Below are positions 7,210 through 15,591 of a stretch of DNA of 64,000 nucleotides, in pieces. The stretch comes from Methanobrevibacter sp. (GTDB lineage Archaea > Methanobacteriota > Methanobacteria > Methanobacteriales > Methanobacteriaceae), in NCBI RefSeq assembly GCF_015062935.1, contig NZ_SUTM01000006.1, forward strand, positions 1 to 64,000, read 5' to 3'. The notes under the pieces were generated by a model. That model saw only the letters and a program-made list of their open reading frames with translations, was not told the origin of the DNA and ran no database searches. The position numbers were made by a program, and so were the translations under genes. The number at the start of each line of letters is the position of its first letter. Position 1 is the first letter of the stretch.

Positions 7210-8676
7210 ATGAATGAAGAATCTGTAGGCATTGTTGAGACAAAATATTTGGATATTAAAGAACCAATCCAATTAGACAGTGGTAAAACTCTCAATAATG
7301 TTACTGTTGCTTATGAAACTTATGGTGAACTTAACAAAGAAAAATCCAATGCCATTTTAATCTGTCATGCTCTGACTGGAGACGCACATGCTGCAGGATG
7401 GCACGAAGGTGACAGAAAACCGGGATGGTGGGAAATAGTAATAGGTCCAGGAAAGGCTATTGATACAGAAAAATATTTCATCATATGTTCAAATGTTCTG
7501 GGCGGCTGTAAAGGAACTACAGGTCCAAGTTCAATCAATCCAAAAACCGGAAAGGAATACGGTATTGATTTTCCAGTAATCACAATTAAGGACATGGTTA
7601 AAGTCCAAAAGAAATTAATAGACTCACTTGAAATTGATCAGTTATATGCCATTATTGGAGGGTCCATGGGCGGAATGCAGGTCCTTCAATGGCTTGTCAC
7701 TTACCCTGAAATGACTAAAAAGGCTGTTCCAATGGCTACAGCGGCCATGTCATCCCCTCAACAAATTGCATTCAATGAGGTAGGTCGCCAGGCAATATTT
7801 TCAGATCCTGACTGGAACAATGGAAATTATTATGAAACAGGCTTAAAACCTAAAAACGGCCTTTCCCTTGCAAGAATGATTGCCCACATTACCTATTTAA
7901 GTGATGAATCAATGGACATTAAATTCGGCCGTGATTTGCAGGACAAGGATGAGATAAGCTATGACTTTTCAATTGATTTTCAGGTTGAAAGTTACCTGAA
8001 GCATCAGGGTGAATCATTCGTAAAACGTTTTGACGCTAACAGTTATTTATTCATTACAAAAGCTGTGGATTTATTCGATTTGTCAGTTAACAATTCACTG
8101 ATTGACGGATTTAAGGATATCAAGGCCAAGGTTGAAGTGATATCCGTTGACTCCGACTGGCTGTATCCGACAGAACAGAGTACTGAAATATTGACATCAC
8201 TTCATGCGAACAATATTGAAGCGACATTTTCAGAAATAAAGTCCAACTATGGTCATGACGCATTTTTACTTGAAACCGGGCAGCTGAACTTTATTCTATC
8301 AAAATTCCTGGCAAACAATGTTGTAAGTGATTTGATGAAGGAAGTTGTCGTTACCATAAAGGAAAATGCCGATGTCAGTGAAGCGGCTCAGCTGATGCTT
8401 GAAAAACAGGTTACTCACATTCCTGTTGTCACTGATGACTATAAGCTGATAGGTATTGTAACCAGCTGGGACTTGTCCAAGTCAATAGCCATGAATACAA
8501 ATCATCTGAATGATATCATGACAACAACCGTTAAGTATTGTTTTGCTGATGATTCGATTGAAAATGTAGCTCGTATGATGAGCGATTATGACATATCCTC
8601 TCTTCCTGTTGTTGATGAGGACATGAAAGTTTTAGGAATTATTACAACAGACCAAATTAGTCATTTATTAAGTTAA
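7210..8676 (+). CDS. metX: Homoserine O-acetyltransferase fused to a CBS-domain pair
   Basis: 488 aa. Residues 1-370 are an alpha/beta-hydrolase of the MetX family: the nucleophile Ser lies in [14 protein letters not shown], the acid Asp in [13 protein letters not shown] and the His in [28 protein letters not shown] is a family signature. Residues about 375-488 form two CBS repeats ([38 protein letters not shown]) that bind adenosyl ligands such as SAM. MetX acetylates homoserine for methionine synthesis, so the CBS pair may give feedback control. The ATG at 7210 overlaps nothing and follows GGTGTTTAAA; a GTG nine bases earlier is possible. Confidence 0.92.
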   Translation: MNEESVGIVETKYLDIKEPIQLDSGKTLNNVTVAYETYGELNKEKSNAILICHALTGDAHAAGWHEGDRKPGWWEIVIGPGKAIDTEKYFIICSNVLGGCKGTTGPSSINPKTGKEYGIDFPVITIKDMVKVQKKLIDSLEIDQLYAIIGGSMGGMQVLQWLVTYPEMTKKAVPMATAAMSSPQQIAFNEVGRQAIFSDPDWNNGNYYETGLKPKNGLSLARMIAHITYLSDESMDIKFGRDLQDKDEISYDFSIDFQVESYLKHQGESFVKRFDANSYLFITKAVDLFDLSVNNSLIDGFKDIKAKVEVISVDSDWLYPTEQSTEILTSLHANNIEATFSEIKSNYGHDAFLLETGQLNFILSKFLANNVVSDLMKEVVVTIKENADVSEAAQLMLEKQVTHIPVVTDDYKLIGIVTSWDLSKSIAMNTNHLNDIMTTTVKYCFADDSIENVARMMSDYDISSLPVVDEDMKVLGIITTDQISHLLS

Positions 8677-8717
8677 ATAACTAATTTTCACTATTTTTTT
8701 TAAAAGGAGACATTACT

Positions 8718-9410
8718 ATTTCTCGTAAGGCTAAAATTATCGATGGAGTTAAAAAGGGTATTCCAATCACTTTTGGATATGTTCCGATGGGGATTGGATA
8801 TGCTGCTATTGCCATAAAGGCAGGTTTCACACCTTTGCAAACGGTTTCAATGTCTGTTCTGGTTTATGCGGGAGCAGGTCAAATCATTGCCGCCTCAATG
8901 GTTTTAAGCAGTGCAAGCGTAATGGCGGTAATCCTAACCAATTTTGTAGTTAACTTAAGGTATTTCGTAATGTCCACCTGCGTTTTAAATCAGGTTGAAG
9001 AATCCAATCTCGGATTGAATATTCTGGCGGCACATGTTACTGTCGATGAATCCTTTGCGATGTTTTCATTAAGTGAAGACTCATCAATCTGGATATATCT
9101 TGGAATAGCACTCATATCATGGCTTTCATGGATTATAGGTGCTGCGATAGGAGTTGTTGTTTTGGATCTGCTTCCTGTTATCGTAACAAACAGTTTCAAC
9201 ATTTCCCTTTATGCTCTGTTTGTAGCAATTCTGGTTCCTGCAATTAAAAAATCAAGGCAGATTGCTCTTTTAGTTTTAATAACTGCAGTTTTGAATATTA
9301 TATTGAGTCAGTTGATTGGAAACTGGTCTTTGATTGTTTCAACTCTGATAGGTGCTGCAGTCGGAATGTATATTGTCGATGATGAATATGTTCTCTCAGG
9401 TGATGCATGA
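8718..9410 (+). CDS. azlC: AzlC-family branched-chain amino acid exporter subunit, apparent ATT start
   Basis: About 230 aa. Membrane protein with the AzlC pattern: FGYVPMGIGYAAIAIKAGFTP, then SVLVYAGAGQ, then NFVVNLRYFVMS. AzlC with AzlD exports branched-chain and analogous amino acids. The first ATG of the frame (8787) falls inside the conserved first segment. The reading frame upstream encodes a family-like start SRKAKIIDGVKKGIPITFGY, preceded by AAGGAGA at 8704-8710 but with ATT at 8712 and 8718 in place of ATG/GTG/TTG. An ATT start at 8718 is inferred; a sequencing error or mutated start are alternatives. Confidence 0.8.
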   Translation: MSRKAKIIDGVKKGIPITFGYVPMGIGYAAIAIKAGFTPLQTVSMSVLVYAGAGQIIAASMVLSSASVMAVILTNFVVNLRYFVMSTCVLNQVEESNLGLNILAAHVTVDESFAMFSLSEDSSIWIYLGIALISWLSWIIGAAIGVVVLDLLPVIVTNSFNISLYALFVAILVPAIKKSRQIALLVLITAVLNIILSQLIGNWSLIVSTLIGAAVGMYIVDDEYVLSGDA

Positions 9411-9724
9411 TGGATTACATTAACCTTGTCATATTGGGATGTGCTCTTGTAACTTTCATTCCAAGGCTGATACCTGCATTGTTCATAGACAGGCTCAATT
9501 TTTCACCTAAGGTTGAGAAATTCCTGAATCTGATTCCATACACTGCCCTTGCCGCATTGATTTGTCCTGGAGTTCTGACAGTTGACAATCAGTTGTGGTA
9601 TATCGGTTTGATAGGTGCGGTTGTCGCAGCCGCTCTTGCATGGAAAAAGGTTCCGCTTGGAGCTATTGTAATATTGACTGTGGTAGTTTTAATCACTGTC
9701 TATTCGATTGTCCCGTTCTTTTAA
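9407..9724 (+). CDS. azlD: AzlD-family transporter subunit
   Basis: 105 aa with three or four hydrophobic segments. The start MMDYINLVILGCALVTFIPRLIPALF carries the AzlD hallmark (T-x-I-PR-x-P), and KVEKFLNLIPYTALAALI matches the family centre. It forms the exporter with AzlC. The ATG overlaps the azlC stop by 4 bases, showing translational coupling. No gene follows for about 650 bases. Confidence 0.9.
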   Translation: MMDYINLVILGCALVTFIPRLIPALFIDRLNFSPKVEKFLNLIPYTALAALICPGVLTVDNQLWYIGLIGAVVAAALAWKKVPLGAIVILTVVVLITVYSIVPFF

Positions 9725-10378
9725 GTTCCACATTAACGTCGGCTATTTCAGGTTTTGAATTGCTTTTGAAAAACTTTTTGATATATATGCCGATGTCAAG
9801 TCCGACTTATTTTTTAAAATCATTGGCGTTAATGTTAAAATCTATTCATTAAATTGAAGTTTGTTTTTCTCTTTTTTATTTAGTTGACATTAACATTAAG
9901 TATTTTGAGTGCAATTTCTCTGTGAAAATAAGTTTTGAAAATAATTTGGTTCCAGGCAGATGTTAGAGGAAATAAGGTTGCATAATATGGTTCGTTAAAA
10001 ATAATTTCTGCTGCCTGGAACTGTGCCTGTAACATCAAATGTGTTAATCAAATGTTACATATGTTAAAGATGTATTACCTAATATATAAAGGTTTCGTTT
10101 ATAAATTTATCAATAAAAAACAAATATTCTTATTTTAAATTATAATTAATTAATATATATTTTTTTAATAGGTTGAATTTAAATTTAAAATTTGATTTTA
10201 TATAATTAAATAAATATAAATTATTTTTATTAGTTTTAAATGATTTTAAATGAATTAATATAAAATAGTAAAGTATATATACTATGTAATGTAACATTAA
10301 CATAAGTAATTATATTTTAACATAATTGCTTAAGTACTTAAATACTTTTTGCAAAAATGAATTAATTTGTGGATTACT
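9725..10378. other. Gene-free region (654 bp) with inverted repeat and TTAACAT-type motifs
   Basis: No open frame here looks like a gene. It holds repeated (T)TAACATTAA or ATGTTAA elements (9834-9840, 9890-9898, 10050-10090, 10288-10300, 10316-10323), a long inverted repeat (9949-10021), and an extremely AT-rich tract at 10080-10300 that ends in the promoter of the HTH regulator. The TTAACAT elements may be operator half-sites. Confidence 0.5.
9949..10021. ncRNA. Candidate structured RNA bounded by an 11-bp inverted repeat
   Basis: GTTCCAGGCAG (9949-9959) and CTGCCTGGAAC (10011-10021) pair perfectly, closing a 51-base loop. At about 60 percent GC the arms stand out from the AT-rich surroundings. 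This may be a small RNA, a leader of a downstream transcript, or a remnant element end. No transcription evidence is available. Confidence 0.3.
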
Positions 10379-10615
10379 ATGAGAACCATGATTAAATATT
10401 TAAGACAGGAGCTCAAAATGAGCCAAAAAGAACTGGGGGATAAAGTTGGAGTGACCCGGCAAACCATTAACGCACTGGAAAACGGCAGGTACAATCCATC
10501 TTTATTTTTAGCATACGAAATAACCCAGGTCTTTAATAAAATGTTATTTAAAGGAGATCGAGAACAATACTTTGTTATGGAAGATATATTCATATTCGAT
10601 GATGATTACTATTAG
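10379..10615 (+). CDS. Small Xre/YgzD-type helix-turn-helix regulator
   Basis: 78 aa. The HTH lies at about 10-40 (KMSQKELGDKVGVTRQTINALENGRYNPSLFLA), the pattern of short YgzD-like regulators found next to membrane proteins in bacteria and methanogens. The C-terminus is acidic and aromatic (EDIFIFDDDYY). The ATG at 10379 is preferred over an in-frame TTG at 10367. The DUF4013 membrane gene starts 8 bases downstream, so it probably controls its own operon. Confidence 0.88.
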   Translation: MRTMIKYLRQELKMSQKELGDKVGVTRQTINALENGRYNPSLFLAYEITQVFNKMLFKGDREQYFVMEDIFIFDDDYY

Positions 10616-10623
10616 GTGATAAA

Positions 10624-11355
10624 ATGATTTTAGACATATATAAAGATGCATTGGAATATTCAGCAAAAGACTGGAAAACCTTGGTGATACTGGGAGTACT
10701 TTCAGTATTCAGTTTCTTGTTGCTACCGGCTTTCCTAATTACCGGTTACAATTATAGAGTTATCAATCAGGCAGTACACGGAATAATCAATGGAAGAGAT
10801 CCTCTTCCAGGATTTGATGACCTTATTTACATGTTCGTTGATGGAATAAAAGTTGTCATTGTTCAGGTGGCATATGTGATTGTTCCTGTAGTAATATTCA
10901 TAATATTTGCAGTTATTGCAGGAAATGTAGGTGGCGGATTATCAGCTGCAATCATGATTATCGGATGTTTAATAACACTCATCGTTGCTGTTGTAGCATT
11001 CCTGATGGAACAAATGGGATTATGTCACATGGCATACCATGATGGAGCATTCTCAAAAGCCTTCGATATAAAAGAGCTCAAAGAGGTAATTAGTGAAATC
11101 GGATGGTTTGAATGCATTTTAACATACGTTGGATTGATAATCATTACTCTGGTAATTGCAATTGTCGTAACTGCAATAATCGGATTAATCTTTACAGTAT
11201 TCGGCCTTTCAGGATTTGCATTAGGCGTTGATGCAGGTGGAGTATTTGCTTTAGGAATTATCCTTAACTGGTTAGTTACCATTTTCCTTGTTGGACCATA
11301 CTTAAGCATATTCAATTCAAGATCCATAGGATTATTATATACCATGCAGATTTAA
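10624..11355 (+). CDS. DUF4013-family membrane protein 1
   Basis: 243 aa, about five or six hydrophobic segments (FSFLLLPAFLITGYNY, VVIVQVAYVIVPVVIFIIFA, AAIMIIGCLITLIVAVVAFL and two near the C-terminus). The motif NGRDPLPGFDDLIYMFVDGIK between segments is typical of DUF4013, a family common in Methanobrevibacter with unknown role. It follows the HTH gene by 8 bases with GGTGATAAAATG and precedes a second DUF4013 gene by 9 bases. Confidence 0.75.
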   Translation: MILDIYKDALEYSAKDWKTLVILGVLSVFSFLLLPAFLITGYNYRVINQAVHGIINGRDPLPGFDDLIYMFVDGIKVVIVQVAYVIVPVVIFIIFAVIAGNVGGGLSAAIMIIGCLITLIVAVVAFLMEQMGLCHMAYHDGAFSKAFDIKELKEVISEIGWFECILTYVGLIIITLVIAIVVTAIIGLIFTVFGLSGFALGVDAGGVFALGIILNWLVTIFLVGPYLSIFNSRSIGLLYTMQI

Positions 11356-11364
11356 GGTGATTTG

Positions 11365-12198
11365 ATGGCAAGCATAACAGACTGTGTTAGTGAAGGATTG
11401 AAATACCCCTTCACTGACCCTAAAAAGCTTTTAAGTTTCGGAGCAATATTTGCAGTTCTAAACGTAATATCTCTGTTCATAAGCACTAAAAGCATGGATA
11501 TTACCAGAGTTTTTGTAAGGGAAATCGAAAGAACCAACAGCACAGCCCTGTCTCTTAATGTTACACAGGTGCCAACCAATGACATTTATATCGTGATAGC
11601 TTTAAGCATCGTTAGCTTTATAATAGCACTGTTCGTAATGGGATATCTTTATGATGTTGTAAAATTTGCAATAGATAAAAAAGAGGATCTTCCGGGATTC
11701 AATGATATAGCAAAAATCTTTGTCAACGGAATCAAGATGCTTCTGGTAACAGTCGCATATTATATCATTCCATTTGCCGTATTTGTGCTTGGAATAGTGT
11801 TCGGCGGCGATTCACCGGTATTGGGTGTAGTTATATTGATTTCAGCAATACTTGCCATAGCCGCATTTTTCCTCCAGATAATGGCAGTAAACAATATGGT
11901 GGCAAATGACAGTCTTAAAAAAGCATTTGACTTAAGAGAGATTACTGACAATATTTCAAATCTCGGCTGGGGAAAATATATTGGAATAATCATATTCACA
12001 CTCATAGTGTTCATGGTCGTCAATGTTGCAGCGGGATTCATATTGAGTTTCCTCACTTTATTGTTTGCAAGAGCTTTCAATCAGGCAATAGTCGTAGCTG
12101 CATTCATTGGAATACTTGAAGGGTTATTCATAACATCTTACACTAGCGTATTTTACAATAGGGTCTGCGGATCAATCTATAGGGAAGCTATTAAGTAG
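11365..12198 (+). CDS. DUF4013-family membrane protein 2
   Basis: 277 aa, paralogous to the preceding gene: KKEDLPGFNDIAKIFVNGIKM matches the same position there. It has an N-terminal hydrophobic segment, an exposed loop (about 40-75, with SMDITRVFVREIERTNST), and four or five further segments. ATG at 11365 follows GGTGATTTG; a TTG just before it is less likely. A hairpin with a T-run follows the stop, closing the three-gene HTH operon. Function unknown. Confidence 0.75.
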   Translation: MASITDCVSEGLKYPFTDPKKLLSFGAIFAVLNVISLFISTKSMDITRVFVREIERTNSTALSLNVTQVPTNDIYIVIALSIVSFIIALFVMGYLYDVVKFAIDKKEDLPGFNDIAKIFVNGIKMLLVTVAYYIIPFAVFVLGIVFGGDSPVLGVVILISAILAIAAFFLQIMAVNNMVANDSLKKAFDLREITDNISNLGWGKYIGIIIFTLIVFMVVNVAAGFILSFLTLLFARAFNQAIVVAAFIGILEGLFITSYTSVFYNRVCGSIYREAIK

Positions 12199-12222
12199 AA
12201 TGTTTTAAACATTCTATTTTTT
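12196..12222 (+). terminator. Hairpin terminator of the HTH-DUF4013 operon
   Basis: TAGAATGT (12196-12203) pairs with ACATTCTA (12209-12216) around a short T/A loop, followed by a run of Ts. The stem includes the stop codon of the second DUF4013 gene. Confidence 0.65.
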
Positions 12223-12246
12223 CATTAAAATTATGGGGGAGATAAT

Positions 12247-12969
12247 TTGAAAATGAATTCAAAAATATTATGTATTTTCATAGCTTTTTTGGCTATTTGT
12301 ATGATAATTTCAGCTGCAAGCGCAGTTGATTTGGTAAATAATTTCAGTAATGGCGATTTTGAAGTAAAAGTTGCTTCCGGAACTAATTTCACAGATAGTG
12401 TAAACGTTACCACAAATAACATGAAATTATTAATATTTGAAAATTCAGGCATTGATTCCAGCGACGTGAATTCAATAATTTACTTTAAGGATTCTACAGC
12501 TGATAAAAATCAGGTAAATGGTTTTATAAAAGACTTGGAAAAGGATGGATCTAAAGTTGAAGAAACCGATAAGTATGTTGCTTTAAAAAACGGTCAAAAT
12601 TCAAATGATTTTGATATTTCAAATAACATTGATGGATTTTTTAACATTGCGGGCAGTATCTTTTCATCTGATGGTTTGAATGTGTCTGCTGATGATAATT
12701 CAATTTCATTATCAAGCAATGGTTTTAAAGTTTCAAGTGCAGATGGTGAGAATGTATCCATCACATCTGATGGTGTAAGTGTTTCTGGTAATTCGTCTGC
12801 AGGTAATGAAACAGTTAACGTTTCAAGTGATTTGGATTCAAATATTAAAAATTCCGATTATTCAATTTATATGAAAAATCAGAACAACGGTGAGGTCATT
12901 GTTATATCTGGAAATAATTTGGAAGTATTGAAATCAATGGCCGAAACAGTTTCTTTTAATGGGAATTAA
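12247..12969 (+). CDS. Secreted or surface protein with signal peptide
   Basis: 240 aa. The N-terminus (KMNSKILCIFIAFLAICMIISAASA) is a classical signal peptide. The mature part is acidic, rich in Asn, Ser and Asp, with short beta-like repeats at about 150-195 (SADDNSISLSSNG, SSADGENVSITSDG). No catalytic motif. The start is either TTG at 12247, 5 bases after GGGGAGA, or ATG at 12253; spacing slightly favours TTG. It stands between the DUF4013 operon and the ABC exporter. Methanogen gut species carry many such surface proteins; no family recognised. Confidence 0.7.
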   Translation: MKMNSKILCIFIAFLAICMIISAASAVDLVNNFSNGDFEVKVASGTNFTDSVNVTTNNMKLLIFENSGIDSSDVNSIIYFKDSTADKNQVNGFIKDLEKDGSKVEETDKYVALKNGQNSNDFDISNNIDGFFNIAGSIFSSDGLNVSADDNSISLSSNGFKVSSADGENVSITSDGVSVSGNSSAGNETVNVSSDLDSNIKNSDYSIYMKNQNNGEVIVISGNNLEVLKSMAETVSFNGN

Positions 12970-13018
12970 ACTTTTTATTCTCATTTATTTTTTTTAATTT
13001 TTTATAGGGGATTTTAAC

Positions 13019-13936
13019 ATGGTAGACTACGTCATCAAAACAAACAATTTGTCAAAAATATATTTCAAAAATAAAGTCGTAAATTCAGTTAATATGCATG
13101 TTGAAAGAGGAAAAATCTATGGACTTTTAGGTAAAAACGGTGCTGGAAAGACCACAACAATGTGCATGCTTTTAAATCTTACATATCCAAGTGAAGGGGA
13201 AATATTTCTCTTTGGAAAAAATCCTAAAAAACATTCCAATGAAATTTATCCAAAAATAGGTTCAATCATTGAAACTCCTGGATTTTATGAAAATTTAACG
13301 GCTTATGAAAATTTGGAAATCATTGCTAAACTGAGGGGAGATTATAATCCGTTCAATATCAGTTCAGTACTTGAAATGGTTAATTTAAGCCAAGCAAAAT
13401 CAAAAAAATTCAAGGATTTTTCATTAGGCATGAAACAGCGTTTGGGAATTGCAGCAGCAATTATGCACAGTCCTGAGCTATTGATACTGGATGAACCCAT
13501 CAATGGCCTTGATCCATTTGGAATTAAGGAAATTCGTGCATTGCTTAAAAGATTGTCCCATGAATTTGGAATAACTATTCTAATTTCATCTCATATCTTG
13601 AGTGAAATAGAAAATCTTGCCGATGTCATAGGTTTCATGGACAATGGCGTTCTGATAGAGGAGATGTCCAGGGATGAGTTATTCAATAGACTGGATAAAT
13701 TTGTAGAGTTTGAAGTATCAGACATTGATTTGGCAGTAAATATTTTCAAAAAGCTGGAACTTAGAGAAAATATTGATTTCACAGTCAATGGAAATATAAT
13801 TCGTTTGTATAGTCATTTGAACATGAGAGATAAGTTCAATGCAATATTTGTCAAAGCAGGAATTGATGTGAAAAAGGTAAATCTGTGTGAAGAGAATCTG
13901 GAAGAGTTTTTCACAAGATTCGTTTCTAATAATTAA
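13019..13936 (+). CDS. ABC transporter ATP-binding protein (bacitracin/lantibiotic-type export)
   Basis: 305 aa. Walker A GLLGKNGAGKTTT at about 35-47, ABC signature FSLGMKQRLGIAAAI at about 135-150, Walker B LLILDEPINGLDP at about 158-170, and the H-loop in ILISSHILSEIE. A C-terminal domain of about 90 residues follows, as in BcrA/DrrA-type exporters that remove peptides or lipids. Coupled with the permease gene 12 bases downstream. The substrate cannot be read from sequence; context suggests an antimicrobial-peptide or envelope-stress exporter. Confidence 0.92.
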   Translation: MVDYVIKTNNLSKIYFKNKVVNSVNMHVERGKIYGLLGKNGAGKTTTMCMLLNLTYPSEGEIFLFGKNPKKHSNEIYPKIGSIIETPGFYENLTAYENLEIIAKLRGDYNPFNISSVLEMVNLSQAKSKKFKDFSLGMKQRLGIAAAIMHSPELLILDEPINGLDPFGIKEIRALLKRLSHEFGITILISSHILSEIENLADVIGFMDNGVLIEEMSRDELFNRLDKFVEFEVSDIDLAVNIFKKLELRENIDFTVNGNIIRLYSHLNMRDKFNAIFVKAGIDVKKVNLCEENLEEFFTRFVSNN

Positions 13937-13948
13937 AGGGGAGATTAG

Positions 13949-14674
13949 ATGTTGACTTTTATAAATATGGAATTTTTAAAACTTAAAAGATCCAAAATAT
14001 TTTTGTTAAGCATAATAGGAGCCATTCTTCCGCCATTGCTCATGTTTATTGCTGTAACTTCATTTGATGAAGGGCAAACTTTTGAAGCATTATTCACTAA
14101 TGTCAATATGTACATGTCGGCGATGTTTGCAGTCATGATATTTGCAATAATCATATCATATCTGTTTGGCAGGGAATACAATGAGCATACCCTAAAGACA
14201 ATGCTGACTATCCCTGTGTCAAGAGGAAAGTTTCTGATAAGCAAATATGTCATGTTTCTGGTTTGGATTGTTATTCTAACAGTGGTGACAAGTCTTTCAA
14301 CACTCATATTTGGTTTTGCAGCAGGTCTTGAAGGATTCAGTGTAAATCTGTTTTTAGACAGTTTCACTCAGCTTCTCTATGCAAATGTACTGTTATTTTT
14401 AACATTCTCTCCATTTGTATTCATTTCACTGCTGATAACAAACATGGTTCCTGCGATGATTGGAGGTGCAGGCCTGTCATTGGTCAATTTGATGGTATAT
14501 GGCCAAAAATGGGCTCCATTCGTTCCCTGGACATGCCCATATTTAATCGCATCAGGGGAGATAACCGAATATGCAACAAGCATTAGTGTATCGTATAGCA
14601 TTATTTTAGCCACTTTTGTAATTGGATTAGTGATTTCATACATTTACTTTACAAGAACGGATGTTTCACTTTAG
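13949..14674 (+). CDS. ABC-2 type permease
   Basis: 241 aa with six hydrophobic segments (first at about 15-35: IFLLSIIGAILPPLLMFIAV). The motif SYLFGREYNEHTLKTMLTIPVSRGKFLISKYVMF after the second segment is the ABC-2 permease hallmark (RE-x-E-xx-T-x-K-x2-L). It pairs with the ATP-binding protein just upstream. AAAGGGGAGATTAGATG supports the start. Confidence 0.9.
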   Translation: MLTFINMEFLKLKRSKIFLLSIIGAILPPLLMFIAVTSFDEGQTFEALFTNVNMYMSAMFAVMIFAIIISYLFGREYNEHTLKTMLTIPVSRGKFLISKYVMFLVWIVILTVVTSLSTLIFGFAAGLEGFSVNLFLDSFTQLLYANVLLFLTFSPFVFISLLITNMVPAMIGGAGLSLVNLMVYGQKWAPFVPWTCPYLIASGEITEYATSISVSYSIILATFVIGLVISYIYFTRTDVSL

Positions 14675-14677
14675 ACA

Positions 14678-14697
14678 TTACTCTTCAAATGCTCTAT
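14678..14697 (-). repeat. Dispersed intergenic motif, copy 3 (degenerate)
   Basis: Reverse strand reads ATAGAGCATTTGAAGAGTAA, 17 of 20 identical to the copy before rnc. It begins 3 bases after the permease stop. Confidence 0.45.
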
Positions 14698-14745
14698 GCA
14701 TTGATTTAAATACTGCAATGTCAAAATATATTAAGAGGTGATATA

Positions 14746-15021
14746 ATGAATGATTTTGAAAATCAAAAATTCTGTCAATCCTGTGCAATGCCTTTGTCAG
14801 ATAATCAGCTCTTTGGAACCAATGCCGATGGCACTAAAAACGAAGACTATTGCATATACTGCTTTAAAGATGGAGAATTCACATCTGACATTTCCATGGA
14901 TGAAATGATGAATTTTTGCATTGAAAAAATGGTAGAAGTTCACCCGGAAATGGACAAAAAACAGGCTTCTTTTATGATGAAAGAAGTATTTCCAAAATTA
15001 AAAAGATGGGCAAAAGATTAG
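14746..15021 (+). CDS. Putative zinc-ribbon protein
   Basis: 91 aa. The first half (KFCQSCAMPLSD, then DYCIYCFKDGEFT) holds two CxxC pairs and matches the small zinc-ribbon family found widely in gut bacteria and archaea; the second half is helical (MDEMMNFCIEKMVEVHPEMDKKQA) and ends PKLKRWAKD. Function unknown. AAGAGGTGATATAATG supports the start. It is a single gene with its own promoter region and a downstream hairpin. Confidence 0.8.
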   Translation: MNDFENQKFCQSCAMPLSDNQLFGTNADGTKNEDYCIYCFKDGEFTSDISMDEMMNFCIEKMVEVHPEMDKKQASFMMKEVFPKLKRWAKD

Positions 15022-15042
15022 TTTCCCATCAAACTTTTTTTT
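15020..15042 (+). terminator. Hairpin and T-run after the zinc-ribbon gene
   Basis: AGTTT (15020-15024) pairs with AAACT (15031-15035), followed by eight Ts. Confidence 0.5.
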
Positions 15043-15099
15043 CTTTTTGTACCAAACTATATAATGTAAAAAATAGTATATAGTATTGGAGTTTGAAAT

Positions 15100-15534
15100 A
15101 TGAAATTATGGAATCCTATCGCTTTTTTTATTAGTCTAATAATGAGTATTATAATGCCGTTGATTTTTGCAACCCCTATGGGAATGCCTGTTGAAATCTG
15201 TTTTCTGATGTGGCCGGTCAGATGGGTTGTAGCTTACTTTTTAGTTAATCTGATTGTTCATCCTTTAGGACTTAAACTGGCAGGTAAAATCTTTGGATTT
15301 AAATTAGGAATGAAAACAGGACTGTGGAATCCATTGGCATTTTTCATAAGTTTAATAATGAGTTTCATTATGCCTTTGATATTCGGAGTTCCTATAGGAC
15401 AGCTGCCTGTTGACATGCTGATTTATTTATGGCCAGTCAGATGGGTTGTAGCGTACTTCATTGTAAGTCAGGCGGTTAATCCGTTGGCATTTAAGCTTGC
15501 CGGTAAAGTATTCGGATTTAACCCTATGAAATAG
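15100..15534 (+). CDS. Membrane protein with internally duplicated DUF2798-like domain
   Basis: 144 aa made of two near-identical halves of about 70 residues. Each begins LWNP(I/L)AFFISLIMS, continues IMPLIF, then (L/Y)(M/L)WPVRWVVAYF, and ends G(K)(I/V)FGF. Each half has two hydrophobic segments, giving four in total. The WPVRWVVAY block resembles the DUF2798 family, usually a single two-helix unit; here it is duplicated in tandem within one gene. Function unknown. GGAGTTTGAAATATG gives the start. Confidence 0.7.
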   Translation: MKLWNPIAFFISLIMSIIMPLIFATPMGMPVEICFLMWPVRWVVAYFLVNLIVHPLGLKLAGKIFGFKLGMKTGLWNPLAFFISLIMSFIMPLIFGVPIGQLPVDMLIYLWPVRWVVAYFIVSQAVNPLAFKLAGKVFGFNPMK

Positions 15535-15591
15535 CTAAATTTATAAATCTATTTTTCAATATTTAATTATAAGTTAGGAGATTTTGATATA

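Noticed and set aside
9595-9852. An 85-codon frame overlapping the end of azlD
   Set aside because: It is an out-of-frame shadow of azlD that continues into the gap, with no ribosome site or family resemblance.
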